Source of the DNA: Paracoccus haematequi
GTDB taxonomy: Bacteria > Pseudomonadota > Alphaproteobacteria > Rhodobacterales > Rhodobacteraceae
Direction of reading: 5' to 3'
DNA: 64,000 nucleotides
NCBI RefSeq assembly: GCF_900631945.1
Contig: NZ_UZWE01000028.1
Span: 62,001 to 126,000, forward strand
Both the position numbers and the translations under genes were made by a program. The notes beneath the pieces were generated by a model. It had not been told where the DNA came from, searched no databases, and was given only the letters and a program-made list of their open reading frames with translations. Below, piece after piece: positions 36,377-45,883 of this stretch (the first letter of the stretch is position 1; each line of letters begins with the position of its first letter).

Positions 36377-36391
36377 GCGGGATCATCCCGC
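36377..36391 (+). terminator. Short hairpin after the cyo operon
   Basis: GCGGGA-TCA-TCCCGC forms a 6-base stem just 12 bases after the SURF1 stop, within the 134-base gap to the moxR gene. No T-run follows, so it is a weak terminator candidate. Confidence 0.4.
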
Positions 36392-36499
36392 GGGGGGCGG
36401 GATTTCAGACCAAAGTGGCAGGTAAATTCCCCCTTTTCGGCTGGATTTCAGTCGTTTGCGGCGGCAGTCTGGTCCCGTTCCAGCGCGAGGGAGGAAGCG

Positions 36500-37459
36500 A
36501 TGGACGACCTGTCCGAACAATCCCATGCCGTCCGGCGACTGGGGGCCGAGATCGGCGCCACGCTGATCGGCCATGCCGTCCTGGTTGAACGGCTGCTGAT
36601 CGCGCTGCTGGCCGGGGGCCATGTCCTGATCGAGGGCCCGCCCGGCATCGCCAAGACCCGCGCCGTCAAGGCGCTTGCCGCGCATCTGCCCGGCAGTCAT
36701 GCGCGAATCCAGTGCACGCCCGACCTGCTGCCCTCGGATCTGACCGGCACGCAGGTGTTCCGGCCGGAAACCGGCGGCTTCGACTTCATCCCCGGCCCGA
36801 TCTTCCACAGCCTCGTCCTGGTGGACGAAATCAACCGCGCGCCCCCCAAGGTGCAATCCGCCCTGCTGGAGGCCATGGCCGAAGGGCAGGTGACCTCGGG
36901 CGGCACCACGCGGCCCTTGCCCGATCCCTTCATGGTGGTGGCGACCCAGAACCCCATCGAACACGAAGGCACGTTCCCGCTGCCCGAGGCGCAGTTGGAC
37001 CGCTTCCTGCTGCACCTGCGCCTGGACCTGCCGGGGGCCGAGGCAGAGCGCGCCATCCTGGATCTGGTCGAGGCCGAGGCGGTCGCCCCCATCGCTGCGC
37101 GCGGCACGATGATCGCGGCCGCTGATCTGGCCCAGGCGCGGGCCGAGGTGGCGCGGATCCATCTTGCCCCCGCGCTCAAGGATTTCATCGTCCGGCTGGT
37201 CATGGCGACCCGGCCGGGCGGGGCGGTGGCGGAATGGGTGGAACATCCGGTCTCGCCGCGCGGCACGCTGGCGCTGGCGGCCGGGGTCCGGGCGCGGGCC
37301 TGGCTGCACGGCCGCGACCACGGCCTGCCCGAGGATGCCGAGGCCCTGGCCGCCGACGCCCTGTCCCACCGCCTGATCCCCGCCTGGTCGGCCACCGGCG
37401 AAGGCCGCACCAGCCGCAGCCTGGTTGCCGACATCCTGCGCGAGGTCCGCCCGTGGTAG
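36500..37459 (+). CDS. MoxR family AAA+ ATPase
   Basis: A 319-residue MoxR ATPase, a chaperone-like protein that usually works with VWA-domain partners, as here. Walker A is EGPPGIAKTRAVK near residue 45, Walker B is LVLVDEINRAPPKVQSALLEAM, and the sensor region is VATQNPIEHEGTFPLPEAQLDRF. GAGGAA precedes the ATG at 36500. It heads a seven-gene operon (moxR, DUF58, small membrane protein, two VWA proteins, TPR protein, BatD-like) in which every junction overlaps. Confidence 0.93.
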   Translation: MDDLSEQSHAVRRLGAEIGATLIGHAVLVERLLIALLAGGHVLIEGPPGIAKTRAVKALAAHLPGSHARIQCTPDLLPSDLTGTQVFRPETGGFDFIPGPIFHSLVLVDEINRAPPKVQSALLEAMAEGQVTSGGTTRPLPDPFMVVATQNPIEHEGTFPLPEAQLDRFLLHLRLDLPGAEAERAILDLVEAEAVAPIAARGTMIAAADLAQARAEVARIHLAPALKDFIVRLVMATRPGGAVAEWVEHPVSPRGTLALAAGVRARAWLHGRDHGLPEDAEALAADALSHRLIPAWSATGEGRTSRSLVADILREVRPW

Positions 37460-38283
37460 CCCTGCCTGCGGGCTTCCCCGACGCTCCGGGCATCCGGCTG
37501 ACCGCCGCCGAACTGCTGGCCTTGCGCGATCAGGCGACCGGCCGGGGCAAGCATCGGCCCCTGACGCGCCGGGCCGGGGCGGTTCCCGCGCGGATGCCGG
37601 GCGCCGGCATGGATCTGCGCGAAATCCGCGCCTATGTCGCGGGCGACGATCCCCGGCGGCTGGATCCGGCGGCGACCGCGCGCACCGGCCATCCGCATAT
37701 CCGCAGCCTGCACGAGGATCGCGACGACACCGTCCTGCTACTGGCCGATTTCCGCGCGCCGATGCTGTGGGGCACGGGCGCGGCGCTGCGCTCGGTCCGC
37801 GCCGCCCGGCATCTGGCGCAGGCGGGCTGGACCGTCGCGCTGCGCGGCGGGTCGGTGGCGGCGCTGATGGCGGGAACGCGGCTGGCGGAACTGCGCGGAT
37901 CGGGCGGTGACGGGCAGATGGCCGCTGTCTGCCACGCCCTTGCGCGCCAGCACGATCAGGCCCTGGCCGCCCCCGGCCATGCGCCCCTGTCCGAGGCCCT
38001 GGCCCGCGCCATGCGCCTGTCGCCCTCGGGCGGGCGGGTGCTGGTCGCGACCTGCTTGGACGGGTTGGAGGGCGCCGAACCGGCCCTGGCGGCGCTGGCC
38101 CGGCGCCGGTCGGTCACGCTGGCGCTGATGCTGGACGACGCGGAAATCCGCCCGCCCTTGGGTCCGCTGGCGGTCAGCGACGGACAGCACAGCCGCCTCG
38201 CCCGCCTGGCCGCCCCCGACCTGTCCGCCGAAGTGACGCGCCTGCGCGCCCTGGGTGCCACCGTGGCCGAGATCGCGCCATGA
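37453..38283 (+). CDS. DUF58 domain protein
   Basis: A 276-residue DUF58 protein, the usual partner of MoxR ATPases. The family core is REIRAYVAGDDPRRLDPAATARTG followed by DDTVLLLADFRAPMLWGTG; the family's normal IDW triplet is LDP here, so the tryptophan is lost. Only the DUF58/VWA-like core is present, with no N-terminal membrane helices. The GTG start at 37453 overlaps the moxR stop by 7 bases, and the end overlaps the next gene as ATGA. Confidence 0.82.
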   Translation: MVALPAGFPDAPGIRLTAAELLALRDQATGRGKHRPLTRRAGAVPARMPGAGMDLREIRAYVAGDDPRRLDPAATARTGHPHIRSLHEDRDDTVLLLADFRAPMLWGTGAALRSVRAARHLAQAGWTVALRGGSVAALMAGTRLAELRGSGGDGQMAAVCHALARQHDQALAAPGHAPLSEALARAMRLSPSGGRVLVATCLDGLEGAEPALAALARRRSVTLALMLDDAEIRPPLGPLAVSDGQHSRLARLAAPDLSAEVTRLRALGATVAEIAP

Positions 38284-38615
38284 CCCGCGACGAACTGCTG
38301 GCCCGGCTGTCGCCGCCCCGCCTGCCCCTGGACATGGCGGCGCTGGGCTGGCGAGAGATGCTGGCGCTGGCGGGGATCGGGCTGCTGGCAGGGCTGGCCG
38401 TTGCGCTGCTGCTGCGCCCGCTGCTGGCGCGCAGGCCGTCGCGGCGCGCGCTGATCCGGGCCACGCGCGGCCAGCCGCCGCAGGACCGCATCCTGGCCAT
38501 CGCCCGGATCCTGGGGCGGCTGCCCGACCCGCTGCGCCCCGCCGCCTATGGCGCGGCGCCCGCCCCCGACGACGCGACGCTGGAACGCATCGCCCTGCGC
38601 CGGGGCCGCAGGTGA
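38280..38615 (+). CDS. Small single-span membrane protein of the MoxR operon (DUF4381-like position)
   Basis: A 111-residue protein with one membrane helix near residues 27-48 (MLALAGIGLLAGLAVALLL), an N-terminal LARLSPPRLP segment, and a basic cytoplasmic tail. In related MoxR-VWA operons this position is taken by a DUF4381 protein, and the PPRLP motif before the helix is in keeping with that family, though the assignment is by position and pattern only. It overlaps the DUF58 gene (ATGA) and the VWA gene (GTGA). Confidence 0.65.
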   Translation: MTRDELLARLSPPRLPLDMAALGWREMLALAGIGLLAGLAVALLLRPLLARRPSRRALIRATRGQPPQDRILAIARILGRLPDPLRPAAYGAAPAPDDATLERIALRRGRR

Positions 38616-39556
38616 GCCTCGCCTGGCCCTGGCTGCTGGCGTTGCTGCCGCTGCCGCTGATCCTGCGGCGCCTGCTGCCGCCCTTGGCCGTGCCCCGTCC
38701 CGCGCTGGCGGTGCCCGCCCATCTTCTGCAAGCGGCCCGTCCGGCGGGCGGGCGGATGCGCGCGCCATGGTTGGCGGGGCTGGCCTGGATCGCCCTGGTC
38801 CTGGCCCTGGCCGGACCCCGGATCGAGGTCGCCAGCGACGTGATCCCGGCATCGGGCCGCGACATCGTTCTGGTCATCGACCTGTCGGGCAGCATGTTGA
38901 AGACGGATTTCTTCCTGGACGGCCAGCCGGTCACGCGGCTGGACGCGGTCAAGCGCACCGCCTCGGCCTTCGTGGCGGCGCGGCGGGGCGACCGGATCGG
39001 ACTGGTGATCTTTGGCGAGCGCGCCTATTTCGCGGCCCCCCTGACTTTCGACGTGGACGCCGTGGCCCGCGCCATAGACGAGGCGCAGATCGGCATTTCC
39101 GGGCGCGGCACCGCGATTTCCGACGGGCTGGGGCTGGCCGCCAAGCGGCTGGCGCGCAGCGATGCGCCGACGCGGGTGATCGTGCTGCTGTCGGACGGGG
39201 TGGACACGTCCGGCACCGTGCCTGCGGTCGAGGCCGCGCGGCTGGCCCATGACCACGGCATCCGGGTCCATTCGATCGCCCTCGGCCCCGAGGATCTGGA
39301 AAACCAGCCGCAGTCCCGCGATGCGGTGGACGTGGCGACGCTGCGGGCGGTGGCCCAGGTCTCGCAGGGCGAAAGCTTCCGCGTCCGCGATGCCGCCGAT
39401 TTGCAGGCCATGGCGCGAAGCCTGGACCGGCTGGAGCCGAACCCCTCGGCCCGGCCGCCGATGCGGCTGTGGCAGCCGCTGTGGGTCTGGCCCGCCGCCG
39501 TCGCGGCGCTGTGCCTGGCGCTGATCGCAGGGGGGCGGCGCGGATGGACGGGCTGA
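38612..39556 (+). CDS. VWA domain membrane protein, BatA-like
   Basis: A 314-residue protein with membrane helices at both ends (residues about 3-18 and 55-70, then 290-308) and a von Willebrand A domain between. The metal-ion site is intact: DLSGS near residue 90, a Thr in GRGTAISDG, and the Asp of VLLSDGVDTSG. This matches BatA of aerotolerance operons. The GTG start at 38612 is coupled to the previous stop (GTGA). The start of the second VWA gene lies inside its 3' end. Confidence 0.88.
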   Translation: MSLAWPWLLALLPLPLILRRLLPPLAVPRPALAVPAHLLQAARPAGGRMRAPWLAGLAWIALVLALAGPRIEVASDVIPASGRDIVLVIDLSGSMLKTDFFLDGQPVTRLDAVKRTASAFVAARRGDRIGLVIFGERAYFAAPLTFDVDAVARAIDEAQIGISGRGTAISDGLGLAAKRLARSDAPTRVIVLLSDGVDTSGTVPAVEAARLAHDHGIRVHSIALGPEDLENQPQSRDAVDVATLRAVAQVSQGESFRVRDAADLQAMARSLDRLEPNPSARPPMRLWQPLWVWPAAVAALCLALIAGGRRGWTG

Positions 39557-40443
39557 TCCTGCTGCGGCCCTGGTGGCTGCTGGCGCTGCTGCCGCTGGCG
39601 GGGCTGATCCTGCTGCGGGCGGCGCGCGCGCCCGATGCGGGCGGCTGGGAACGGGTGATGGGGCGCGACATGCTGCGGGCGATGCAGGCGCTGGGCGCGC
39701 TGGGCGGGCGGCAGCCTTTGTGGATGCGGCTGCTGGCGCCGCTGGCGCTGGCGGCGCTGATCTGCGGGCTGGCGGGTCCGGCGGTGCCGCGCAGCGATGC
39801 GCCGGTGCTGGCCCAGGCCGATGCGGTGGTGCTGGCGCTGGATCTGTCGCCATCCGTCGCCCAGGGGCCGGGGCTGGACCAGGCCAAGCTGGCGGCGGCG
39901 GGCCTGGCGCAGGCGCTGTCGGGCCGTCCCGTGGGCCTTCTGCTGTTCTCGGGCGAGGCGTTCACGGCGGCCGCGCCCACCCTGGACGTGGGCAGCTTGC
40001 AGACCCAGATCGGCGTCCTGGACGGCGACACCATGCCCGCCGGGGGCAGCCGCCCCGCCGCTGCCATCGGCATGGCCGCGCAGATGCTGGCCGGTCTGCC
40101 GCGCGCCGACCTGGTGCTGATTTCGGACGGCGGCGGCATCGACAGGCAGGCCGTGGCCGAGGCCGACCGGCTGGCCGCGCAGGGCGTCCGGCTGTGGGCG
40201 CTGCGCCTGACCGAGCGCGCCGCCGAAGCGCCCGCCGCCCCCCCCGAGGCGTTGGACCGGCTGGTGCGCGGGGGCGAGGCGATGGACTGGGACCGCATGG
40301 ACCGTCTGGCCGCGCGGCTGGTCCGCAGCGGCGGATCGGTCCGCGATCCGGTCCTGCAAGCCCTGCAATACCGCGACCTTGGCCCCTGGCTGGCGATGCT
40401 GGCCCTGCCCCCGCTGCTGGTCATGCTGCGGAGGCTGGAATGA
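39544..40443 (+). CDS. VWA domain membrane protein, BatB-like
   Basis: A 299-residue second VWA protein, with helices near residues 5-22, 60-75 and 278-295. The metal site reads DLSPS near residue 100, so the D-x-S-x-S pattern is kept, and LVLISDGGGID supplies the later Asp. The threonine block is less clear than in the upstream copy (GSRPAAAIG), so metal binding may differ. It starts at 39544, inside the end of the preceding gene by 13 bases, and overlaps the next gene as ATGA. Confidence 0.85.
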   Translation: MDGLILLRPWWLLALLPLAGLILLRAARAPDAGGWERVMGRDMLRAMQALGALGGRQPLWMRLLAPLALAALICGLAGPAVPRSDAPVLAQADAVVLALDLSPSVAQGPGLDQAKLAAAGLAQALSGRPVGLLLFSGEAFTAAAPTLDVGSLQTQIGVLDGDTMPAGGSRPAAAIGMAAQMLAGLPRADLVLISDGGGIDRQAVAEADRLAAQGVRLWALRLTERAAEAPAAPPEALDRLVRGGEAMDWDRMDRLAARLVRSGGSVRDPVLQALQYRDLGPWLAMLALPPLLVMLRRLE

Positions 40444-41057
40444 GGCCCGCGCTGATCGCCCTGGCCGGGATCGCGGCGCTGGCCGTCGCGGGACCGGGCG
40501 CGATGGGGCGGCTGGCGCTGCATGCGGGATGGGACCGCCCGGCGGCATGGCTGCTGTCCGACCCGGCGGCGCGGGGCGTGGCGCTGTATCGGCTGGGCGA
40601 TTACGCGGCGGCGGACGCGGCCTTCGCCAGGGCGGGGCGGTCGCAGACCTATAACCGGGGGCTGTCGCTGGCGGCAGTCGGGGATTATCCGCTGTCGGTG
40701 GCCTATTTCGACGCGATGCTGTTTGCCAATCCCGCCGACGAACAGGCCCGCGCCAACCGAGACCTGGTCGCGGCGATGTATCCGCCGCACCGGGGCGAGT
40801 CCGTGGTGCCGGGCCGCATCAAGGGCGCGGGCGGCCTGCCTGCGGGGCAGAAGCCGATCTCGGAGCTGCTGGCCACCGCCGCAGGGCCGGAACAGCGCGA
40901 GGGCCGGGTCGAGGCCAGGGGTCTTGCCGCGACCGACCAGTGGCTGGACACCATTTCCGACGATCCCGGCGAATTCCTCAAGCTGCGCATCCGCGCCGAA
41001 TTCGACCGCCGCGCCGCGTTGGGCCTGATCCGCCCGCAAGAGGGCGACCCATGGTGA
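40440..41057 (+). CDS. TPR-like protein of the MoxR operon, BatC-like
   Basis: A 205-residue protein with an N-terminal signal or anchor (residues about 3-25). It then has two TPR-like helical repeats (GVALYRLGDYAAADAAFARA; YNRGLSLAAVGDYPLSVAYF) and a charged C-terminal region without clear domain. TPR proteins in Bat operons (BatC/BatE) scaffold the VWA proteins. Its start overlaps the previous stop (ATGA) and its end overlaps the BatD-like gene by 7 bases. Confidence 0.78.
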   Translation: MRPALIALAGIAALAVAGPGAMGRLALHAGWDRPAAWLLSDPAARGVALYRLGDYAAADAAFARAGRSQTYNRGLSLAAVGDYPLSVAYFDAMLFANPADEQARANRDLVAAMYPPHRGESVVPGRIKGAGGLPAGQKPISELLATAAGPEQREGRVEARGLAATDQWLDTISDDPGEFLKLRIRAEFDRRAALGLIRPQEGDPW

Positions 41058-42211
41058 TCCGCATCCTTCTGGCCTGGCTGCTGACGGCGGGCGCCGCTTC
41101 GGCGCAGGGCGACACGCGGCTGATGATCCTGCACGACCACGGCAACCCCGTCGTGTCCGAGATGGTCGAACTGACGATCCGGGGCGAATACGACCTGACC
41201 GTCTCGCGCGAGAAGATGGAGTTTCCGAATTCGCCCGACTACGACTGGATCCAGACGGCGCGGGACGACTGGCACAAGGAACGCGTCCAGGGCCGACTGC
41301 TGCAAATCTTCGAACGCAAGATAGCGCTGTTTCCGCGCCGCGACGGCCCGGTGACGGTCGGGCCGATCAGCCACACCCTGACCTATGTGACGGCGGATGG
41401 CGGACGCGCGGAAACCACCGTGACCGCCGCGCCGGTCACCCTGTCGGTAAAGCCCTTCCCGGCGGATGCCCCGCCGCTGTCGGCGCGGCAGTTGACGGTG
41501 AAGGACGAGCTGTCCGCCGAACCCGGCCGCCTGAAAAAGGACGAGATCCTGACCCGCCGCGTCACGGTCGAGGCGTTGGGCACGCTGGCCCACCAGCTGC
41601 CGCCCCGGCCCGACCTGTCCGAACCCTGGCTGATCCTGTTCAGCCAGCCCGAGATCCGCGAGACCGTTCTGACCGAGGCCGGGCCGGTCGCGCGCGTCGT
41701 CTGGGAATGGCAGTTGCGCCCCCGGACCGGCGAGCCCGCCATCCTTCACGCCGAGGCGTTTTCCTGGTTCGACACCGACAACCGCCATGTCGAGGTCGCG
41801 CCGCTGAAGCCCATTCCCTTCGGCTTCGCGGGCTTCGGATCGAACTTCGGCGCCTCGGACCAGGTGGCCTGGCGCAACTGGCCGCTGGCCTTGTCGGCAC
41901 TCGGCGGGGGGATGGCGGCCGCGCTGGGCCTGATGCTGCGGGGCCGGGGGCTGCTGCCCTGGGACGCGATGGCCGCGCGTCTGCGCCGCCTGCTGCCCGG
42001 TCCGCACCGGCGGGCCATGCGCCTCGCCGCCGAACGGCGCGACCTGGCGGCTCTGCGCGCCGCCGCCGCCGCCCATCTGCACTGGCGGCGCCAGCCCGCC
42101 CCGCCGATCCTGGCCGACCTGGACCGCCAGCTTTACGCCGCCGCGCCCCCGCCCGGCTTCGACGCCCGCCGCTGGCTGGCGGCGTTCCAGCGGACGTTGC
42201 GGCAGGCGTGA
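41051..42211 (+). CDS. BatD-like secreted membrane protein
   Basis: A 386-residue protein with a signal peptide (MVIRILLAWLLTAGAASA) and a periplasmic beta-rich region (residues about 20-275) with repeated MVELTIRGEYDL and LTRRVTVEALGT patterns. A membrane helix lies near residues 283-305, followed by a cytoplasmic Arg/Ala-rich tail. The layout is that of BatD (oxygen-tolerance) proteins, though shorter. It closes the MoxR operon. The next start is 94 bases on and begins an unrelated transporter operon. Confidence 0.72.
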   Translation: MVIRILLAWLLTAGAASAQGDTRLMILHDHGNPVVSEMVELTIRGEYDLTVSREKMEFPNSPDYDWIQTARDDWHKERVQGRLLQIFERKIALFPRRDGPVTVGPISHTLTYVTADGGRAETTVTAAPVTLSVKPFPADAPPLSARQLTVKDELSAEPGRLKKDEILTRRVTVEALGTLAHQLPPRPDLSEPWLILFSQPEIRETVLTEAGPVARVVWEWQLRPRTGEPAILHAEAFSWFDTDNRHVEVAPLKPIPFGFAGFGSNFGASDQVAWRNWPLALSALGGGMAAALGLMLRGRGLLPWDAMAARLRRLLPGPHRRAMRLAAERRDLAALRAAAAAHLHWRRQPAPPILADLDRQLYAAAPPPGFDARRWLAAFQRTLRQA

Positions 42212-42305
42212 TCATCGAAGGCTTGCCAGCCGCGCGGCCTTGGGCCACCCTTCACGTCATGCAAACCCGCGTCCAAGGCGGGGACGACAAGAACAGGGAA
42301 CCATC

Positions 42306-43901
42306 ATGAGACATCTGCTGACCCCCCGCGCCATCCTGCTGGCCTCGGCCCTGGCAATCGCGCCCGCCGCCTGGGCCGAGACGCCCGCCGACACGCTGGT
42401 GGTGGCCCATACAATCGACGACATCATCAGCCTGGATCCGGCGCAAAGCTTCGAATTCTCGGGCAATGACGTGAACCAGAACACCTATGACCGTCTGGTC
42501 GATTTCGATCCGATGGACATGGAGGCGGGCTTCAAGCCCAGCCTTGCCGAAAGCTGGGAAGTGTCCGAGGACGGCATGTCCATCACCTTCCGAATGCGCG
42601 AGGGCGTGAAGTTCCATTCCGGCAACCCGGTCCGGGCCGAGGATGCCGCCTGGTCGCTGCAACGCGCGGTCCAGCTGAACCTGACGCCCGCCTTCATCCT
42701 GACGCAGTTCGGCTTCACCGCCGACAATGTCGAGGACAAGATCACCTTCGACGACACCAGCCTGACCCTGCACCTGGACAAGCCCTATGCGCCGTCCTTC
42801 GTGCTGAACTGCCTGACCGCGAATGTCGCCAGCGTGGTCGACAAGGAAACCGTCATGGCGAATGCGGGCGACGATCTGGGCAATACCTGGCTGTCGAACA
42901 ACGCCGCCGGATCCGGCCCCTATACCCTGACCGCCTGGCGCCCGAACGAGGCCGTGCAGCTTGCCGCGTTCGAGGAATACTGGCAGGGCGCGCCGACGAT
43001 GAAGCGGGTGATCGTGCGCAACGTCCAGGAAAGCAGCGCACAGCGGCTGCTGCTGGAACAGGGCGACATCGACGTGGCCCGCAACCTGTCGCCCACCGAT
43101 GTCGATTCCATCGCCAGCGTCGAGGGCGTCAAGATCCAGGACGAGCCGCGCGGCCGGATCCTGTATATGGGCCTGAACCAGAAGGATCCCGTGCTGTCGA
43201 ACCCCGCCGTGATCGAGGCGATGAAGCATCTGGTCGATTACGACGGCATCGCGGGCAGCTTCCTGAAAGGCATGTTCGTTCCGCACCAGTCCTTCCTGCC
43301 CTCGGGCTATCTGGGCGCGCTGGACGACAATCCCTGGACCTATGATGTCGAGAAGGCCAAGAAACTGATCGACGATGCGGGCATGTCGGGCAAGACCATC
43401 GTCACCAAGGTCCGCGACCTGCGCGAATATACCGACGTGGCGCAGGCACTGCAGGCATCCATGGCCCAGGCCGGGCTGACGCTGGAAATCCAGCAGATGA
43501 CCGGCGCGCAGGTTCTGGACGCCTATCGCGCACGCGAGGTGCCGGTCTTCATCGGCGAATGGGGGCCGGATTATTCGGACCCGAACACCAATGCCGCGAC
43601 CTTCGCCTTCAACCCCGACAACAGCGACGAGGCCAAGGCCACCGGCCTGCTGGCCTGGCGCAATGCCTATGCCGTGCCCCAGGCGATGAACGAGGCCACC
43701 CTGGCCGCGACGCTGGAGCAGGATGCCGAAAAGCGCGCCCAGATGTATATCGACATCCAGAAGCAGTATCAGGCCGAGGCGCCGATCGTGCCGTTGTTCC
43801 AGCGGATCGAACCCACCGGCCTGCGCGAGAACGTCCAGAACTGGAACTCGGGCCGGTCGGTCGCCTCGGTCATGTATCGCCAGGTGACGAAGGGCGAATA
43901 G
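42306..43901 (+). CDS. Dipeptide/oligopeptide ABC transporter substrate-binding protein
   Basis: A 531-residue periplasmic binding protein of the SBP_bac_5 family. It has a signal peptide (MRHLLTPRAILLASALAIA, cleavage near AWA-ET). The family entry block is IISLDPAQSFEF, followed by PSLAESWEVSEDGMSITFRM and VKFHSGNPVRAEDAAWSL. It captures a peptide, glycoside or opine and hands it to the two permeases that follow. AGGGAA precedes the ATG. It leads a complete five-gene ABC operon; the ligand is not determined. Confidence 0.92.
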   Translation: MRHLLTPRAILLASALAIAPAAWAETPADTLVVAHTIDDIISLDPAQSFEFSGNDVNQNTYDRLVDFDPMDMEAGFKPSLAESWEVSEDGMSITFRMREGVKFHSGNPVRAEDAAWSLQRAVQLNLTPAFILTQFGFTADNVEDKITFDDTSLTLHLDKPYAPSFVLNCLTANVASVVDKETVMANAGDDLGNTWLSNNAAGSGPYTLTAWRPNEAVQLAAFEEYWQGAPTMKRVIVRNVQESSAQRLLLEQGDIDVARNLSPTDVDSIASVEGVKIQDEPRGRILYMGLNQKDPVLSNPAVIEAMKHLVDYDGIAGSFLKGMFVPHQSFLPSGYLGALDDNPWTYDVEKAKKLIDDAGMSGKTIVTKVRDLREYTDVAQALQASMAQAGLTLEIQQMTGAQVLDAYRAREVPVFIGEWGPDYSDPNTNAATFAFNPDNSDEAKATGLLAWRNAYAVPQAMNEATLAATLEQDAEKRAQMYIDIQKQYQAEAPIVPLFQRIEPTGLRENVQNWNSGRSVASVMYRQVTKGE

Positions 43902-43904
43902 GCC

Positions 43905-44981
43905 TTGGCCGTGCCCGACACCGACGGAGGGGCGGCGGCACCGCCCCCCGACCACCGCGCCGCCGCCCGCCGCCGCCGCGTCCGCAGCATCGGAGGGACG
44001 CTGCTGTCGCTGGTCCTGACGATGCTGGGCCTGCTGCTGGTCACCTTCATCATCGGCCGGGTGATGCCCATCGACCCGGTGCTGAAGGTGGTGGGCGACC
44101 GCGCCACCCAGGCGCAATACGACGCCGCCTATCAGGCGATGGGGCTGGACCAGCCGCTCTATGTGCAGTTCGCGCGCTATCTGGGCGACGTGCTGACCTG
44201 CGATTTCGGGCGCTCCATCTCCACCGGGCAGCCGGTGGTGAACGACATCCTGCGCGTCTTTCCGGCGACCTTCGAACTGGCGACGCTGGGCACGCTGATC
44301 GGCGTCTTCGTCGGCGTGCCGCTGGGCGTGGTCGCCGCCGCGCGCCGGGGCGGGATCGTGGATCAGGTGGCCCGCGTGGTGGCGCTTGTGGGCTATTCCA
44401 TGCCGATCTTCTGGCTGGGGCTGATGGGGCTGCTGCTGTTCTACGGCATCCTGGGCTGGGTCGGAGGGCCGGGGCGGCAGGGGATCATCTATGACGGCAT
44501 GGTGCCGACCGTGACCGGCCTGATCCTGGTCGATTCGCTGATCGCGGGCGACTGGGCGGCGTTCAAGGACGCGTTCAGCCATATCATCCTGCCCGCCAGC
44601 CTGCTGGGTTATTACAGCCTGGCCTATATCAGCCGCATGACCCGCAGCTTCATGCTGGAACAGCTGTCGGCCGAATACATCACCACCGCCCGCGTCAAGG
44701 GCCTGTCCGAACGGGCGGTGATCTGGCGCCACGCGTTCCGCAACATCTCGATCCCGCTGGTCACCGTGATCGCGCTGTCCTTCGGGTCGCTGCTGGAAGG
44801 GTCCGTCCTGACCGAGATCATCTTTTCCTGGCCCGGCCTGGGCCAGTACATCACCAAGGCGCTGCTGTCGGGCGACATGAGCGCCGTCCTGGGCGGGACC
44901 GTGGTGATCGGCACCTGCTTCGTGGCGCTGAACCTGCTCAGCGATATCCTGTATCGCTTCCTTGACCCGAGGTCGAAATGA
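43905..44981 (+). CDS. Peptide-type ABC transporter permease (DppB-like)
   Basis: A 358-residue permease with six core helices and the binding-protein-dependent EAA loop TTARVKGLSERAVIWRH near residue 265. The N-terminus carries an extra basic segment (AAARRRRVRSIGG) before helix 1. The start is either TTG 43905 or GTG 43911; TTG is four bases after the previous stop. It overlaps the second permease by ATGA. Confidence 0.9.
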   Translation: MAVPDTDGGAAAPPPDHRAAARRRRVRSIGGTLLSLVLTMLGLLLVTFIIGRVMPIDPVLKVVGDRATQAQYDAAYQAMGLDQPLYVQFARYLGDVLTCDFGRSISTGQPVVNDILRVFPATFELATLGTLIGVFVGVPLGVVAAARRGGIVDQVARVVALVGYSMPIFWLGLMGLLLFYGILGWVGGPGRQGIIYDGMVPTVTGLILVDSLIAGDWAAFKDAFSHIILPASLLGYYSLAYISRMTRSFMLEQLSAEYITTARVKGLSERAVIWRHAFRNISIPLVTVIALSFGSLLEGSVLTEIIFSWPGLGQYITKALLSGDMSAVLGGTVVIGTCFVALNLLSDILYRFLDPRSK

Positions 44982-45883
44982 ACGCCGCACGCCGGAACTG
45001 GCTTCTCTCCGACGCGCCGCAGACCCGCAGGCAGGCCCGGCTGGGCGCGCTGTATCAGGGCTGGCTGACCTTTCGCGCCAACAAGCTGGCGATGTTCGGG
45101 CTGATCGTGCTGATCGTGCTGATCGCGATGGCGGCCCTCGCGCCCTGGCTGTCGCCGCAAAGCCCCTTCGCGCAGGACCTGGCGAACCGGCTGCAACCGC
45201 CATCCGCCGCGCATTGGCTGGGCACCGACCACCTGGGCCGGGACATCCTGTCGCGGCTGATCCATGGCTCGCGCATCACGCTGTTCATCGTCGGCACCGT
45301 GGCGCTGATCGCGCCGGTGATCGGGCTGTTCATCGGCACGGTGGCGGGCTTTGCGGGCGGCTGGGTCGATCAGGTGCTGATGCGGATCACCGACATCTTC
45401 CTGGCTTTCCCCAAGCTGATCCTGGCCTTGGCCTTCGTCGCGGCCCTGGGGGCCAGTATCACCAACGCCGTGCTGGCGCTGGCCCTGACCGCCTGGCCGC
45501 CCTATGCGCGGCTGGCGCGGGCGGAAACGCTGACGATCCGCAACGCCGACTATATCGCCGCCGCCCGGCTGCAAGGCGCGGGGCCGCTGCGGCTGCTGGT
45601 CAGACATATCTGGCCGCTCTGCGTCAGCTCGCTGATCGTGCGGGTGGCTCTGGACATGGCGGGGATCATCCTGTCGGCGGCGGGCCTTGGCTTCCTGGGC
45701 CTTGGCGCGCAGCCGCCGATGCCGGAATGGGGGGCGATGATTTCGGATGGGCGGACCTATATCCTGGACTTCTGGTGGGTCGCCGCCATGCCGGGAATCG
45801 CGATCTTCATCGTCTCGATGGCCTTCAACCTGCTGGGCGACGGGCTGCGCGACGTGCTGGATCCCAAGGGGGCCAAGTCATGA
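44978..45883 (+). CDS. Peptide-type ABC transporter permease (DppC-like)
   Basis: A 301-residue second permease of the system. The N-terminal OppC_N-type region (FRANKLAMFGLIVLI) is followed by GTDHLGRDILSRLIHGSRI, and by the EAA loop IAAARLQGAGPLRLLVRH near residue 190. It forms the membrane channel with the preceding protein. It begins as ATGA on the first permease and overlaps the ATPase start by ATGA. Confidence 0.92.
   Translation: MNAARRNWLLSDAPQTRRQARLGALYQGWLTFRANKLAMFGLIVLIVLIAMAALAPWLSPQSPFAQDLANRLQPPSAAHWLGTDHLGRDILSRLIHGSRITLFIVGTVALIAPVIGLFIGTVAGFAGGWVDQVLMRITDIFLAFPKLILALAFVAALGASITNAVLALALTAWPPYARLARAETLTIRNADYIAAARLQGAGPLRLLVRHIWPLCVSSLIVRVALDMAGIILSAAGLGFLGLGAQPPMPEWGAMISDGRTYILDFWWVAAMPGIAIFIVSMAFNLLGDGLRDVLDPKGAKS

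Noticed and set aside
42252..45203. A 983-codon open frame on the minus strand
   Set aside because: It is antisense to the binding-protein and permease genes, has the His/Gln/Arg-rich make-up of a shadow frame in high-GC DNA, and shows no recognisable domain.
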